Positions 23,801 through 37,497 of a stretch of DNA of 64,000 bases are shown piece by piece. The stretch is taken from the NCBI RefSeq assembly GCF_008831285.2, contig NC_045140.1:26244131-26308130 (forward strand), read 5' to 3'. The stretch's first letter is position 1. Each line of letters begins with the position of its first letter. This DNA is from Nymphaea colorata. Lineage: Eukaryota > Streptophyta > Magnoliopsida > Nymphaeales > Nymphaeaceae. The notes beneath the pieces are model-generated. The model did not search any database and had not been told where the DNA came from. It saw nothing but the letters and a program-made list of their open reading frames with translations. The position numbers and the translations under genes were made by a program.

Positions 23801-26800
23801 AAAAAATAGAAATTTCAGAAATACGTGGCGTCAATAATGAAGCTTAAATAGGTTGTACTGAGAACTATCAGCTTGTGAGAAGGAAAGAAATTCATATTTT
23901 CTAGATTGAGAAAAGTTTAGGAAGATAAGGCACCTTTCTACCTTGTCCTCCGGTCTGAAATTGTTGACATAGGAAAAAATAAGAACGAGTAGTTGGGCCA
24001 CTAACAGGCATTGAACGACAAAAGCATGTCATTTTCACTAAAATCATGATCAAGGCTATTGAGCACCAATTTCAGTTCAACATGGTATCATTACAATTTT
24101 GTGTGGAGGTGCCATGGAATTTCCTGACGTTTATTGAATTATCAAGTCCTTTCCTGTTTTCTCTTAGGTTTCCATAATTTCCTCAGACATTTCTAAGAGG
24201 AAAAATGATGGTCTAGTCCACGCATCTAAAATGAAGTTACAAAAATGCAAGTTTTCAAGGAATAACAGCAAAATCATGCTTGAATATTCTACATTTGCCT
24301 GATATTATCAAGCACAAAGACTCAAACAAAAAATTCAAAATTTGTGCATATTTTTCATATCACAAACAGTTAGGTGCTTTTTTGTAATTTTCATCTAAAA
24401 TGTAGAATAAGAGCTACTGCATGAGTGCATGTCATTGACATCATAGCTAACAGAACAGGCATTTTTATTCTTTATATTGAAAAGGAAAATATTGCAGCAG
24501 TACCTCTATTGCCAAAGATGTCAACCATTTCTTCGGCAAGTGTTTGGTCAGATATTGATCCACAATGGCTAGACGGGGTGAAAAAAGTCGGAGTGCATCT
24601 TCGATCGCCACAGCCCTTGATGGAAATATGACAACATTCTGACATTCCATAAGCAAAATGCGTTAGAAATGGAAAATTCCTTGAAAATCTATTTCATCGA
24701 CAAAAAGTATATTATTTTGAGAAATCTATTTCTGCATGGAGAAAATGAGGAGGATGCATCAGGATAACTCATAACTGCAAAAGTAACACCTCAGATTGGC
24801 CAGTTGACCACTTCACTGTCTAACACATTTTGACTGCTAGTTAATTGGAGTTTTACAGCCGAGCAAAAATTAAGCATCCAGCAATGTATGTGCAATGACA
24901 GCTATTCCCATTATACAACAATAGGCTAAAACAATAAACTAAATGAAGAAAAGATACGGTACGGTATTGGCAAATTGCAATATAACACAAAAAGCCTTTA
25001 ATGCCTTCCAGAACTTGAAAATTGAGCTGCCTATCTAGAATTAATAGCACCTAAAAGAAGAATAAAATTGGAGAATACAATTGATCAGCCTAGACAGTGC
25101 ATCTTCTGCAGGGATCCATAATCCATAATATAAGAATACTAGAGCTGCTTTTGTAGCCATCTTACATTGATATTTAGTGGAACGTGATGGTACGTCCGCA
25201 TGAAGCTTGCTACAAGTTTGCGGAACTGTGTACTTCCAGATGGAGGCTCATATGGAAAAAATGTGTTCTCTTTTAGAATTTTGGCGAGATAAGCTAGAAA
25301 AGGAATCTTCTCATCTGCTACAGAATCATCTTCAAAGGATAAATCTAAAGAATTGCTGATCTCTTGGAAACCATTCTTGATAAAGTCAACAATTACTTTG
25401 ACCTGTTGAACATTGTAAATTTGTCAGCTCTCCCCATGTAAAATGACCATCCCTTCTAAATGAGAATTACTCAATCAAACCACTTGCCTGACTTGGTTGA
25501 CGGAGTTGGCAACTGTAGACTGATAAAGCATGTGATATGGGCCCACCAGATTTTCCATATGCCCAGGCTGTACGAGCACAGATAGGCTGATTTCCAACAA
25601 GGCCCATGAAAAATTCAAAACGATGATGACTGTTCTTCTCAATCTCAACTAGAGCTGAAATATCTGTATCAGCAGCCTGTAAAAATACAATCTATCGTCA
25701 TCATTTTCTTCTCATTGGTTATTTTTCTGAAAAAAAAAAGTGACACAGACCATAGCAGTATATGCAATAAACATATGGCTGTTGACAAACGCATAAGATG
25801 CAAATGCCATGATATATATCACTTCTAATAGCCATGCCATTTGGAATATAATAAAAGGTTCATGAAACCTCTGACTCCTACCTGGATCACTTTTGTCTGC
25901 CAAAGCTTTGTAATCCGGAAACCTCTGCGCTCAAAGAGCCTCTTACAAACACCCTGTCCTGGACGTCCCCCAATGTTAAAGACCATAATGCCCAATGGCT
26001 TAATGACAGCTATTCCTTCTTCAACAGCCCTTGCAATCAAACCCAATCCAAATTGATCCTCAACAAACCCCTGAAAAAAGGAAGGAGACTCAGTGTACAC
26101 TTCCCAAAGTTTGATGTAGATTAAAACTTGGGAAACATTCTTCTATGTTTGACAATTAGGATCAAACATACAAGAAGAAAATGACAGAAGAACTAGAAAA
26201 CCTCTACATTTGACATCATCCATGTAAGATAAAAAGTAATAAATCCAAAGCTTCTTCCTTGCAACAAGTCTCTGGAAGTTACATATTTCGTTTTAATGTA
26301 AAAATGATGAATATAATAGACATTACTACCTAGTACCTACATATGAAAGTTTTTTTACATAAACGTAATTTATGTTTCCCAAATGCTTTTTGAATGTCAT
26401 AAAGAAAAGTGAAAAGGTATCATAAGGAAAATCGTATTTACATCATTGAGTCCATATTCCTAGAGGATAACCTATGTGTATCATCAAATTCAAATATCTC
26501 TGCATGAACGTACAGCTTTAATATTTTAACATTAGGAAGCTTATGGTTTGCAGAAGATGCTTCAAGGACCACCAAACATGTCTGTTGATGTAGTTCATAA
26601 TTCATATCATGTATCACTCTATAAATGCTGACCACTAGAAATGAAAGTGGTGTTTCTGTTGGAATTATTCCAGTGCTCACATAATAAACCTCCCGTCAGG
26701 TTAGCCTGTAAATGATAGACCATCCTATTTCATCAGCTTAAGTTTAGACAGAAACTAGTGGAAGGATAAAAAAATATTCCAGCATCATTGGATTTTGATT

Positions 26801-28741
26801 ATATTAGAAAGCTTAGGAGAAAGTTATTCTATAATTCGCAGAGTAGAAGAAACAACTTTAAACAATACTTCTAAATTGAGAGGAAAACATCCATATTACT
26901 CTGTCGTGCACAGATAATAAATCAAAAAACCAAGATGAAGTGCTTGGAAATGAGTGTTCATACCTGGAGTGCACAGTAATTGCTTAACGAATATAGAAAC
27001 TCCTCACTCGCGTTTTCTGTTATCATCTTTGACATGGCCTCGGGATTTGGATTTAGAATCTGAAAGTGAAAGGAAAAAGCCTTAGGCTGCCTTTTAAGTA
27101 ATGACAGCAAAGTAGGTGCTTATACGAATCCCTGACAGAGAGACGCCCATATACCAGCTATACCTAAGCCATAGGTATACCGCAAATTTATTTGTTGCTA
27201 ATATATATACATATATATATATATAACATTACCTGTGGTATGCATCCCACAATACGATCTAGCTCTATAGCATGATCTCTACAATATGCAAGCAAGTCTG
27301 ACTCATGAAACTCCACTCTGTCAAGCAAAGTTTTCCCTTCGTTGTCATATATAAAGCTCCCATTCTCATCCAAGGCATTCAGATACAGATTTATCCATGC
27401 AACTTTAACTGCTCTTGGATTTATGTCAAGACCATATACCTGCAAAGTTACCATATCAGTGCTTCCATGCTCATTGCAGAGAATTGTTCAAAGAAAAAGA
27501 GGAGAAAATAATCTCAACATAGATTTCTGCAATCCGGAAAACACATCCACCAGAGGCTGCTAGTTACCTTACAAGTTCTAATATTAGAATTTATGCCTAC
27601 GGCATACAAATTAAATAAGGAAAAAGTGCAAAACAAAAAAGAGGATTACCAGGAGCAGCACGAACCTTTAAAGGAGACCACTTTTCAGCAAGCGCAATAG
27701 AAATCCATCCGTTGCCACAGCCAAGCTCCGCAACAGTCTTGTCCTTAAATATATCGTTGGGGTGTCTGTTGATTCCTTCATAGAAAGTGAAGGACCAATC
27801 TTCTGGAATGAAAATACTAGGAATCTCTAACATGGTCATTTTTTTCCTTTCCTGAAGCCCTGAGAAATAAGTAACCAGTGCATCAGAATTGCAGAAAAAT
27901 CAATGCAACTCTACAGAGCAACTGATTTCCGATTGTCTGCTCACTGGATCAAGAGATGCATAAACTTCATTATGTTAAAAACAATAAGGAAGAATTCAAA
28001 CAGCCAATTAGAAATATGACGTTTACATCATCTTCCGCTCAACAGGAATCACTAGGATCTAGCTGGAATCGAGCAGCCTAAAAATCATCTTCCGATCACA
28101 AAAGTCTGCATCTCCCAACTCCTAAAAACTCTGATATACGTTCGGAACCGAACAACAAGAATCCATCCAAATTTCTGTTAAAGGAGATGAACCACACTAA
28201 CAACATTATGTAAACTATTAAAAGCCACCCAATGACTGGAGTAAATTGCTGACAAGGAGAGCCAAACAGCAGAAGGACAGAACGATCGAAAGAATATCAG
28301 ACTCCAACGTATAATTGAACGAGATTTTTCTTAAAAGAGAGACCAACATCTTCATATTTGAACACAAGAAATCAAGAACCCGTCCATTGGAAAGAAAGAA
28401 TGTCAACTTCCAAGAACCAAGAAGAAAAAGAAAAGATGGGTGTCATTAAAAAGAACATCGAGAAACAGAGCGAAGATCCATCCACCTTGGTTGTCGGAGA
28501 GGAGAACGTCGTGAATGCGGAAGTGGTAGATGTCGAAGCAGCTGGCTGACGCATCCTTTGAGTGGCCGAAGCGCTTCTGCAAGGCCGTCAAGAAGGCTCG
28601 AGCCTGAGAGCGTGTCGCGGAGGACTCCAGCATCTCCAGGAGCGACTTGAAGGCATTATAGGCAGCATCGCCGGAGGGCTGACACTGTCTCAGGAACTCG
28701 TCCACGTTGAGTGCACCAGCCACCTTCTCCGAGTCCACCAT
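20853..28741 (-). CDS. MMT: Methionine S-methyltransferase, twelve exons
   Basis: Exons on the minus strand: 28741-28486, 27859-27666, 27439-27233, 27059-26964, 26070-25882, 25676-25488, 25402-25166, 24638-24504, 23640-23311, 23215-23036, 22238-21276 and 21161-20853. They give 3285 nt and 1094 residues, the usual size. The enzyme (EC 2.1.1.12) moves a methyl group from AdoMet to methionine, making S-methylmethionine, a cytosolic step in plant sulfur transport and AdoMet control. The AdoMet-binding motif VAELGCGNGW lies at about 128-137 and IVGCIPQ near 213-219. The second half (ISGPTVSPTG, VIDTSFSGLE, GLSKPHST) resembles a fold-type I PLP aminotransferase. Similarity to known plant enzymes is strong over the full length. 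Intron 6 (25403-25487) has a GC donor. Convergent downstream neighbour: the PRXL2-like gene. Confidence 0.97.
22672..22694. repeat. (GT)n microsatellite
   Basis: A pure TG/GT run in intron 10 of the methionine S-methyltransferase gene. Confidence 0.9.
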
Positions 28742-28820
28742 TTCTCTATTCCCCTCTCGCCCGTGCAAAGTGACACAGAGACAAACTCGCGATCAGGGCC
28801 GAAGAGAGGAATACACACAC

Positions 28821-28853
28821 AGAGAGAGAAAGAAAGAGAGAGAGAGAGAGAGG
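28821..28853. repeat. (GA)n tract just upstream of the MMT start
   Basis: An AG/GA tract lies 80-112 bp upstream of the methionine S-methyltransferase start codon. Read on the coding strand it is a CT-rich leader. Such (GA/CT)n tracts near plant transcription starts can bind BPC-type GAGA factors, but that role is only inferred here. Confidence 0.75.
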
Positions 28854-29380
28854 AGTGGCGAACTGGCGATGGTAGGTGGTATGGCTTACGAAGGAGCAGT
28901 ACCTTGAAAAGCGGAGAGATAGAGAGATAAAAAAGGAGAGTGAGAGAGATCGATCAGAAGGCTTCCAGTTCTTACCAAGCAGGGAAAGGGAAGGAAAGAC
29001 TCGTCTCCTATGCTACGTCAATCTTTTCAATAACTATTTCTTCCAATCTTTTGCATAAAATATAAAGCGAAAGGAACTTGAAACCCAAAGGAATGTAAAA
29101 AACTGAAAATTGCATGTCCTGATGATAGAATAAGTCGGATGTTGCTGCGGCTCCTAAATAATTTTCGGAAAATATCTCCTGTAATTTATAACAAAAAACT
29201 GACTTAATAAATTGTTAAAACATGCCAACTTTGCATAATCAAAGCAAATCATCCAAACCTGACTTGTATATGGTGTCCATTCGGTTGCACAGCCCGATGC
29301 ATTGCATGGAGCAAAACATCTGGATGGATGGATAGTAAGAGGATTTCAATAATGCTGAAGGCTAACGGCCATTCGTTCAA

Positions 29381-29423
29381 TCCGAATGTCTCACACACAC
29401 GCAACCATGATGAGACATTCGGA
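29381..29423. repeat. 13-bp perfect inverted repeat (hairpin)
   Basis: TCCGAATGTCTCA at 29381-29393 is mirrored by TGAGACATTCGGA at 29411-29423, with a 17-nt loop containing CACACACAC. The arms match perfectly. It could be an internal part of a small inverted-repeat element, but no outer terminal repeats were found. Confidence 0.75.
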
Positions 29424-30496
29424 TGGATGAAACGGAACCTACTACGATCTTTCCATGAACTGTGTAGAGATTTTAAAAAAGAAAGAAAAAGAAAACAGTT
29501 CGGATCGATTTTTTTTTTTTTTTTACAATAAATTGATCTGACCAAATCTAACTTCGAGTCTGGATTTGAATCCAATTAGATAAAAATCTACTTATTGATC
29601 GAAACCAGAGTCGTTCGGATCATCTGCCTTGGGACCGGTCAAGGGCTTCTTTCTGGAAGTGGGGATTGCCGGCTCGTGGCGACCATCGGTGGGCACCAGA
29701 TATTTTTTATTGGATACGCGAGAAATGACCGTCAGATTTCTTAAAAGGCGTGACATGAGTAACGCATCCAATCGGATGCGATATCTCAAATGGGAGTCCT
29801 TTTCACGAGGACAACTCTGCCAAAAGTAATTTACTAACTCTTTTTTGTAGACATGGATTTGACAAATTGTTATATGAAAAAAATATTTTTATAAACAATT
29901 AAATTGTAACGCATCCCTTTTTTTGCTGGGATGCAAATTAAATTCACTCGCGATATTTAATTTGTGATTCCAATTATTTTGTCTTTTTTTCGAACATTTT
30001 ATCCCCTTTCTCTCAATTTCGTACTTCATTGTTTAATTTGTGGTTCTAATTTTTGTTATCTCAATTCTTACGACCCACAACTTCACAACCCTGCCACCAT
30101 TTATATATATATATTCTCTCCCCTCGTACTCACGAGGAGAAATGAAAGCAAAAGATATGATAAATGAAAAGACAAGAGAATTGTCAGTTGTCTAGAGCTG
30201 GTGTCTAGATTCACCTATATGTTTCAAATATATTTTACCCTTGAGCCTATATGAAAAATCAAAATATGCCCGAAAATGTTCGTGCATTATTGTACTATGT
30301 ATCGGGTTGCACCAAGTTAAAGGGGAAGTTCAAAGTTTGAAAAGCATGTTTTGTTCATTGTTTCAAAATCAAGCCGGAGAATATCTTAATAGTGTGGATC
30401 TTAAATCTACTTTATATGCAAAACCCCACGGATTTAAGGTTAGATGGGGAGGGAGGTGTCTCTAAACTTAAATCGAACATAAGTCATTATATCTAA

Positions 30497-30880
30497 TGGG
30501 TGTTTTACGAGGGCAAAATTACGGAATTCTATGTTTAAAATTTTCAACTTTTATGAAAGGGACATTGTGTTAATCAAACAAAAAATTTTGATTGCAGAAC
30601 TATAAGTTTAGAATTCTGAATTTATGATTCTATCATAAGGATAGAATTATCATTTTTGAATCTTAAAATTTTTTTCATCTCTTTAAGGCACATGTCATGA
30701 TGATTTTAATTCACCAATTTTAAAATTTTAATTCATGTTTTATCAAAAGTGTCGTTTTCAATTTTGAAATCAAAATTCCATACTACCAAACAAAAAGGGA
30801 AACTAGAATTGGAATTTTCATTCCAATTCCAATTTGAAGTGGAATTCTGTTTCCATAATCGAAGGTCATAAAACATCCCC
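30497..30880. mobile_element. Tourist/PIF-Harbinger-like MITE
   Basis: A 384-bp AT-rich segment opens with TGGGTGTTTTACGA and closes with TCATAAAACATCCCC. The ends are imperfect terminal inverted repeats of the GGG-TGTTT type found in Tourist MITEs. The trinucleotide TAA flanks both sides (30494-30496 and 30881-30883), matching the TWA target duplication of PIF/Harbinger elements. The interior has no coding capacity and has self-complementary AATTCC/GGAATT words towards the right end. Confidence 0.6.
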
Positions 30881-32257
30881 TAAAGATCACCAGTAACTTG
30901 AATGCTATTTCCCTGCCCATAAGGTTGCTGCATGTGTTGGCCAAAACACAAGAGAACAATACCTATGAAACTTGTACCAGCAACTACAAACCGTCTGGTT
31001 CTTGATGGGGTGTTTGGCAACAGCAGAGTTCTATAAACCTATTCAAATGTACAGGATAAACTCATAGAACACTGTATTGTGTTTGTGTGTTCAGGTTTTT
31101 GGGGCCACACATGAACACAGTTTTCCATGTAGAAACCTCAAGATTTTACAAATCAATAGCCTTAAGAATATGTTGCTACCTGTCTTAAGTTATTCTCTCC
31201 TCTGCCTACCATAGAAAAGTAAGAAAAAGAAGGGAACATACTGCAAAATTTTTTTCATCGACTTAAAGAAAGGGATATAAAACAAATTGAGCCAAGACAA
31301 ATGTGTTTTTATCAAGAAACTTGGACCAAAATATTACAGTAGCTTGGTCAATGCCTTCTCTGCAACAGCCTCCTTGAAAATGAGCATCCGTTGCCATTAT
31401 CGTCCTGCTTCGATGTTCACCTACCGCCATCGTTTTCTATCAACTTTTCAGCACAGAAGAAACAAAAAAATCCAGGAAATTTTAAAAGAAATACTTCAAA
31501 CCGTCGGCAGCCATCCGCCATCCGATCCCCATAATTCCCTCGGCATGACTTTCGGTTCTTCAATGATAAAATATCAAGCGCCTGCTGGTTTTGCAGACCA
31601 TCTAATTTCTACAAATCAAGTTTCTTTTTCTTCTAAAGTAGCATTTCCGAACATTGCATTCTTTTTCCCACAAGTTTTCTAATTTCCTCGACCGCCACCC
31701 TTAAAGTGGTTTCTTGACTAACTACTGAAAAAGGAGAAATGTCCATTTAGTGGGTACCTTTAGTAGTTTCAGATGTAAACTTCACATATCTAATCTTTAA
31801 GATATGGACAAATGACTGCCTGTCTTTGTCATTAGCTTTAACTATCTAGTTAAAGGATGAGTTAGACAAACTTATACTTTTTTCCATAAAAAGTATAGAT
31901 CATCTTCTATCTTAAGAGGGTAATCTCGAAAACTACAGGTTTTTCCATTCTCCAGACTATCGTAGGATAACTGGATGTTATTTTCTGGCAATTGTCGGTA
32001 AAGGGAAAGCTGGTACTCATCTTTATACGGCAAACATTACATTAGAGGCCGAAATAGCTGCAGTCCCCGTTTGGTGTTCTTGGTTTTTCAGTGGTTTCAT
32101 GGTTTTAAAAAGAAAGAAGTGTACCATGTATGTATACATATGACGGCATTAAGGGCATGAATGTTTGGGATTCAGGTTGGCCTATTCTTTACCAAATACG
32201 ATTTCAATTGAATCCTTCCAATCTCATTGTCTAGCATTAGCAGCGGAGAAACATAGG

Positions 32258-32287
32258 GGCTGGTGTGGGCTACTGCCCACACTAGCC
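32258..32287. repeat. 13-bp inverted repeat with 4-nt loop
   Basis: GGCTGGTGTGGGC (32258-32270), loop TACT, then GCCCACACTAGCC (32275-32287). The arms pair except for one G-T position. It is a strong hairpin in otherwise AT-rich DNA. Its function is unknown. Confidence 0.7.
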
Positions 32288-35200
32288 CATTAAAAAATTC
32301 ATTGGAAGATTTGAAATTATAATGTAACAATTCAAAGATTATATGATGCGTCCATAACAAACTTGGGTTGGCAACTCAGGTGCTCCTCAACCAAAAAAAT
32401 CTTAGCGCCGACCATTGGATAACATCCAACGTACATAATTTGGGACAGATGTTTATCCAATCCAGATTTGGTATCAAACTAGGAATTGAATTCGATTATG
32501 AAACTGCATACACTGAATTACATTAGCAATCAGGGAAAGAAACTGATCTGAATGGGTCAAATAATTGAATATCTTTCGTCCATTTGCACCCTCAAATGGC
32601 ATGCGTGACCATATATTAATGAGTCGGTGACAAAAGATGCCCAACACAATCATAACAGCCATCTGCGGGACCCACGCATGGAAGAGCCAACGGTCCTGAG
32701 AAGTCGGTCGGCAATTAAATAATGATGGCTTCCACTATGGAAAAATAAAGCAAGAACGTCTTTGCTTTGTTTCGAGGCCCGTTTAGTCGCCTTATGCACA
32801 TGGGCCAATGGTTTGAGTTAGTGTCTTAGGAACAAATACTATAAATATTTTAATGTATCATAGTTTTATCCCGATATTTATTGTCTTCACTAGATACGCT
32901 CCAAGGAAGCATCATATCCTCGATGTATATGAGGTCTTCAACATGAGAATGCAATTTGAAGTTATTGTAAAATCATCAAGTTAGTATCTCGTCATAAAAA
33001 TAATGCCAACTTTTTATATTGTAACATGTTGAAAAAAATCATTCTTCATGTATATTCCTTATAGTAATGTGCTGTTAACGTATAAATGTGTCCACGACCC
33101 GCTGAAAAGTTTACCAAGTTTTCTTATTTTGGATTATTGTTGGCAAACTCGATGAGCTGGCTCTAGAATCGCTCTAGTCGGCTCGAGATCATTTTCTCAC
33201 TGGGCTGTGTCAGGATCCAGGTCAGTTAGCACCAAAACTTGCGCGACTAGACCAAGAATCACTGACTCGCTGGAAGGGTGACTTAGAGCGAAATCATCTG
33301 AGTTTGGTTTTAATTACTGTAAGGTGTAAAAATTCATATTGATTCTCAAGTTTTTAACCATTTTTTGCTTATTTCTTGTAAAAGCTTTATCAGGGACGTG
33401 AAAAAATACGAGTCTAAGTTCTAACCCTTTGCAAATAGATTCTCACCATTAATCTCTAAAAATCGAGAGAGAGAGAGAGAGCTAATCTCCTTCATTGTTA
33501 GAGTTGTCGACAAGATTATGTTATTCCGTACTGACTGGGGATAGTAGATTGCACAACAAGTTTACAATGGATATAACACTATAAAAAATTTATGTACGTT
33601 GAATATTTGATTAGCTTTCTGTAGTCATCACTAGTTTATGTAATGTTATAGAAAATATATAGTTGTAAGACACTTATTGCCAATATCGTCGCAAAAAATA
33701 CTTTAATTATATTTTTCACTGGATACGTATTACTACTAAATGGTAATCTATTAGAAGAAATATCTGCTTAAGAAAATCAGAGAGACGACAAAAATCTAGT
33801 TAAGGGATAAGAGATCGAGGAAATGACACTAGTAATACTGGGCATGCGTCACATGCGATGGTTAGTTTCGCGTCATTATTTAGAACCGGAGTTTGTCTTT
33901 TATGTGCTCCCAATACATTTTCCTTTGATTTCTGAAGTTATTTTGGTATATGTGAGTATAAACTTGATCGTCGTATGTTTATTTGAACAGTAAAGAAAAA
34001 CACTCACGGCTGTCCGATCATTTTTAAACATGGTCTTTTACCTGCCGACCAACAAGCCTAGGTTTATTGGCGAAATTACCATAAGCCAGAATTTTTTAGT
34101 TAGTATATTTTATAAAAAAAGTGCCTATATTCTAATGTAATAACAAAAAACACAACTAAGTTTGTAAAGTTTTCATTTAACTTCCCCTACTTCGCAAATT
34201 AATAACATAAGCCGCCACCCCCTGCCACCATCAAGTTAATCAGAGCTAATAAAGAACATAAAGAGGTTAACCCTTGGTTTATCCTCAGTTCTTCCATCTT
34301 GGTCTACACTCCCACTAAACTTTGTCTTGACTTCACATATATAGAAATGAATAAGTTATTGTTCATCTATTCAGCGTAGCATCAAAGCATGTCCCACAGC
34401 CTTCACCAAACCTAATGTAATATAACATAAATGGTCTCACACACGACAGTGGCACAATCATTTCCTTTCAGAATATTGGCCGCTTAAATTTGGAGAATCC
34501 ACCTCAAAAGGGGGACAAAATTTCGTCAAGCTTGTTGATCTCCATTAACTAAAACAATGAGCAACAGTGACTCGATTCTACCAACAGTATGAACTAAATT
34601 ACCATGAAAGACAATGAAAAAAAAAGTAGAAATAAAAAAAAATGGCACCATATGGAGGCATGTGACGTAAGAATGTCCCGTACATATGTGGTTCTTAGAC
34701 TACTGATAGAAAAAAGTTCGAAGAGCAAGCTCTTCTCTTGCAAAGGACCCTATGTTTTTTCCGAATACTAAAACTGTGGTTCTGAAGATCTCAAGCCAAT
34801 GGCGTGAATGAAGTCGCAACAACTTAAGATAACAATACTATACCAACCAAGGGGTGGAACTTCCCAAGTGTTGTTCTCCTAAAAAAACTCACCGTGACAT
34901 GTTAGACCCTCCAGCAAACTCTAGTGGAAGGGAAGCAGTCTATACGTTGATGTTGGCCACATACTTTACATCAATATCATTCATTCCACAGCATCAGATT
35001 GCCTTGCCAGGGAACAAGCACCCAGACATAGACTTTTTAAAAGACCACTCCAGATCATCTCCACGGCATGCTATTTAACTCCTCTTCGAGGACTGAGGCT
35101 TGTTTGAATATGAAAATAAGATTGAGGAGTTGAAAAAGAGCAAGCTCTTAGTTATGGACTAAAACACCCTGAAGACATCATTGTTTATAATCCTCTGACA

Positions 35201-35876
35201 TTTCCAAACAGTTGACAACACAAATGATGACACAAATGCTAATGTGCATAATCAGAAAACTATCGGCATTCTCTTTCAAATTGGTAGCTGAAAGGCCTTC
35301 ACGAGTAGCTCACTGTAGACTGGTCTTGTTCAAAGTTTAAACCAACATCCATGAGCTTCCAAATCCCAAGGACGTCAAAAGCACAGCAGCAGGCAATCCC
35401 GACTAACTTCTTTCCAGCTGAAGCCTGTATTGATCAATAGCAGTTTATATGGCATGTCCTCCTTGTAGAATTGTCTTTTGTCATTCGACCAAATGAATCC
35501 AGACATTTGAAACATATTCTCCTTTCAACCAAGAAACTTCTCTTCTAAGCATCCAGCGAAGATAATACTGTGCTAACTTTTCCAGGTTTATAACAAATTA
35601 AGATCAAATATTTCCCAGCCTAAGGCTGATTAAAAGGAACAATGGTGACTAAGTTTGGGAATTTACGACAGACAGGCTCTTGAGCTAGAGGACCACAGTT
35701 TTTAAGCAGGTCAACAGAGGCATTACGTTTAGTAGGTGCCTCATTATGTCACATACACTGGATGAGTGGTAAATGGCTTTCTGGAATTCCTTTCTAGTAT
35801 GAAGCATCCTCATCCTCCAAAATCTTTGGGCATCACTGAGACCCCTAGGCAGTCTCACAGAAAATAGGGAAAACAG

Positions 35877-36867
35877 GGATTAATGGATATCCATTTAAAA
35901 TGCTTAATATGTATCTTCAAGAAGAAGGATTACGGTGTAACAATCATCAAGGCAAACAAACTAGTTTCTTCGGATTTTTCAAACTTCTATTACTTACAAA
36001 ATCACTTTCCCGAGAAAAATGAGCTTAAAAAATTCTTTTGCATTCTGAGACATGCTCGCACCTGCCAGTTTGGCATTCAGTCACCAGGGCTGCTGGGATC
36101 TGAACACTAGAAGAAAACTTATAATAAGCACCCTTCAAAATATTTGGCACATGTGGACAACTGAGACTCATGTGCACCGTGTTCAACAAAGTAGGGAAGA
36201 ACAGGGTTAATGAATATCCATTTGGGATGCATAATGTCTATCGTGAAGAAGACGAATAACAGTAGACACTCATCTACACCATTGGAACTAGGGTCTTGGT
36301 CTTTGCATACTGGACCTACTGGTCCTACTTCTGAACTATTTAGAACCTTTTTCCCAAAGAAAAAAGCATATGGAAATTTCTTTAACATTCAGATTCATGC
36401 TCTCACCGGCCAGTTCTGGGATTTGAATGTTACAAAACCTGATTTACCAAGGTTCATCACACAAAAATGGTGCAGGCTAAAAAGTTTGCACAAGCCACTA
36501 AAAGAATAAGTTATGTATTCCTCTATACTAAAAGTATCAAACTACTATTCTCTCATATGATTGGTTCAAGGTCTAAACATTCAATTCCTACGAATGGATG
36601 AGGAGAGGACCTTTTTCCCAAAGAAAAAAGCATAAGAAATTTCTTTAACATTCAGACTTGTGCTCTCACGGGCCAGTTCTGGGATTTGAATGTTACGAAA
36701 CTTGATTGGCGAAGGTTCAACGTGAAAAAATGGTGGAAGCTAAAAAGTTTGCACAATCCACTAAAAGAATAAGTTAGGTATTCCTCTATACTAAAAGTAT
36801 CAAACTACTATTCTCTCATATGGTTGGTTCAAGGTCTCAACATTCTATTCCTACGAATGGATAAGGA
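35877..36867. repeat. Tandem and diverged repeat cluster (~260-bp units)
   Basis: Two close direct copies lie at 36343-36603 and 36608-36867. They share the words CCTTTTTCCCAAAGAAAAAA and GCCAGTTCTGGGATTTGAAT, and the block ending in CCTACGAATGGAT. A more diverged version of the upstream part plus the unit start lies at about 35877-36105 (compare GGATATCCATTTAAAATGC with GAATATCCATTTGGGATGC at about 36210). The units hold no convincing coding sequence. They look like successive duplications of one segment. Confidence 0.75.
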
Positions 36868-37456
36868 CTATATCACCTGGTCAGTCATATTGACAGATAA
36901 GTCACCTTTACTGTCACTCTACAGAACCATACATGAGATTTTCACCTCACACAATTATCAAAACAACAGGGTGTGGGTGGAGTTCTAGACATGGTTTAGA
37001 CAATCAAAGAAGTGCTAGGAGCCTAGGTGAAATCAACATAGCCATGTTGATTTTCACACAAAATTTAGCTAAAATTAAATTTTATAAAATCCAAATTTGT
37101 TCAGACAATTGAAAAAGAAAAGGCTTCCCATATTTATGTGCGTTGTTAGATTGTGTATGTAATGTTTATCACATAAGTAGTATAATTGTATCAATTTTCT
37201 TCTTATTCGACTTTTTTCCCATTCCACTCATTGTTTGAAAATTTGCTTTTATAGTTTTCAAATGTGAATATAGAGTTGGATCACATAATGCATCAATTGT
37301 GCTACTTTTATTAACTAGTAAACTTAGAGAAATTTAGTAACTGCCATGCATATCAGTGTACTGACTAGCTGGTGAAAATTATACTTATAATGTTAATTTC
37401 ACCATTATTAATATAATATAAATACCTATATAATGTGTGTGGTGATATATACATAC

Positions 37457-37459
<3 letters not shown>

Positions 37460-37493
<34 letters not shown>
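37460..37493. repeat. (GA)n microsatellite
   Basis: A pure AG dinucleotide run of about 34 bp in intergenic DNA. Confidence 0.93.

Positions 37494-37497
<4 letters not shown>

Noticed and set aside
29560-29600. GATTCAAATCC-type word on the minus strand, like a tRNA B box
   Set aside because: No A box at the proper distance and no cloverleaf can be folded around it.
31287-31682. 131-codon plus-strand open frame in the large intergenic region
   Set aside because: No domain, no signal of conserved coding, and no neighbouring exon on either strand.
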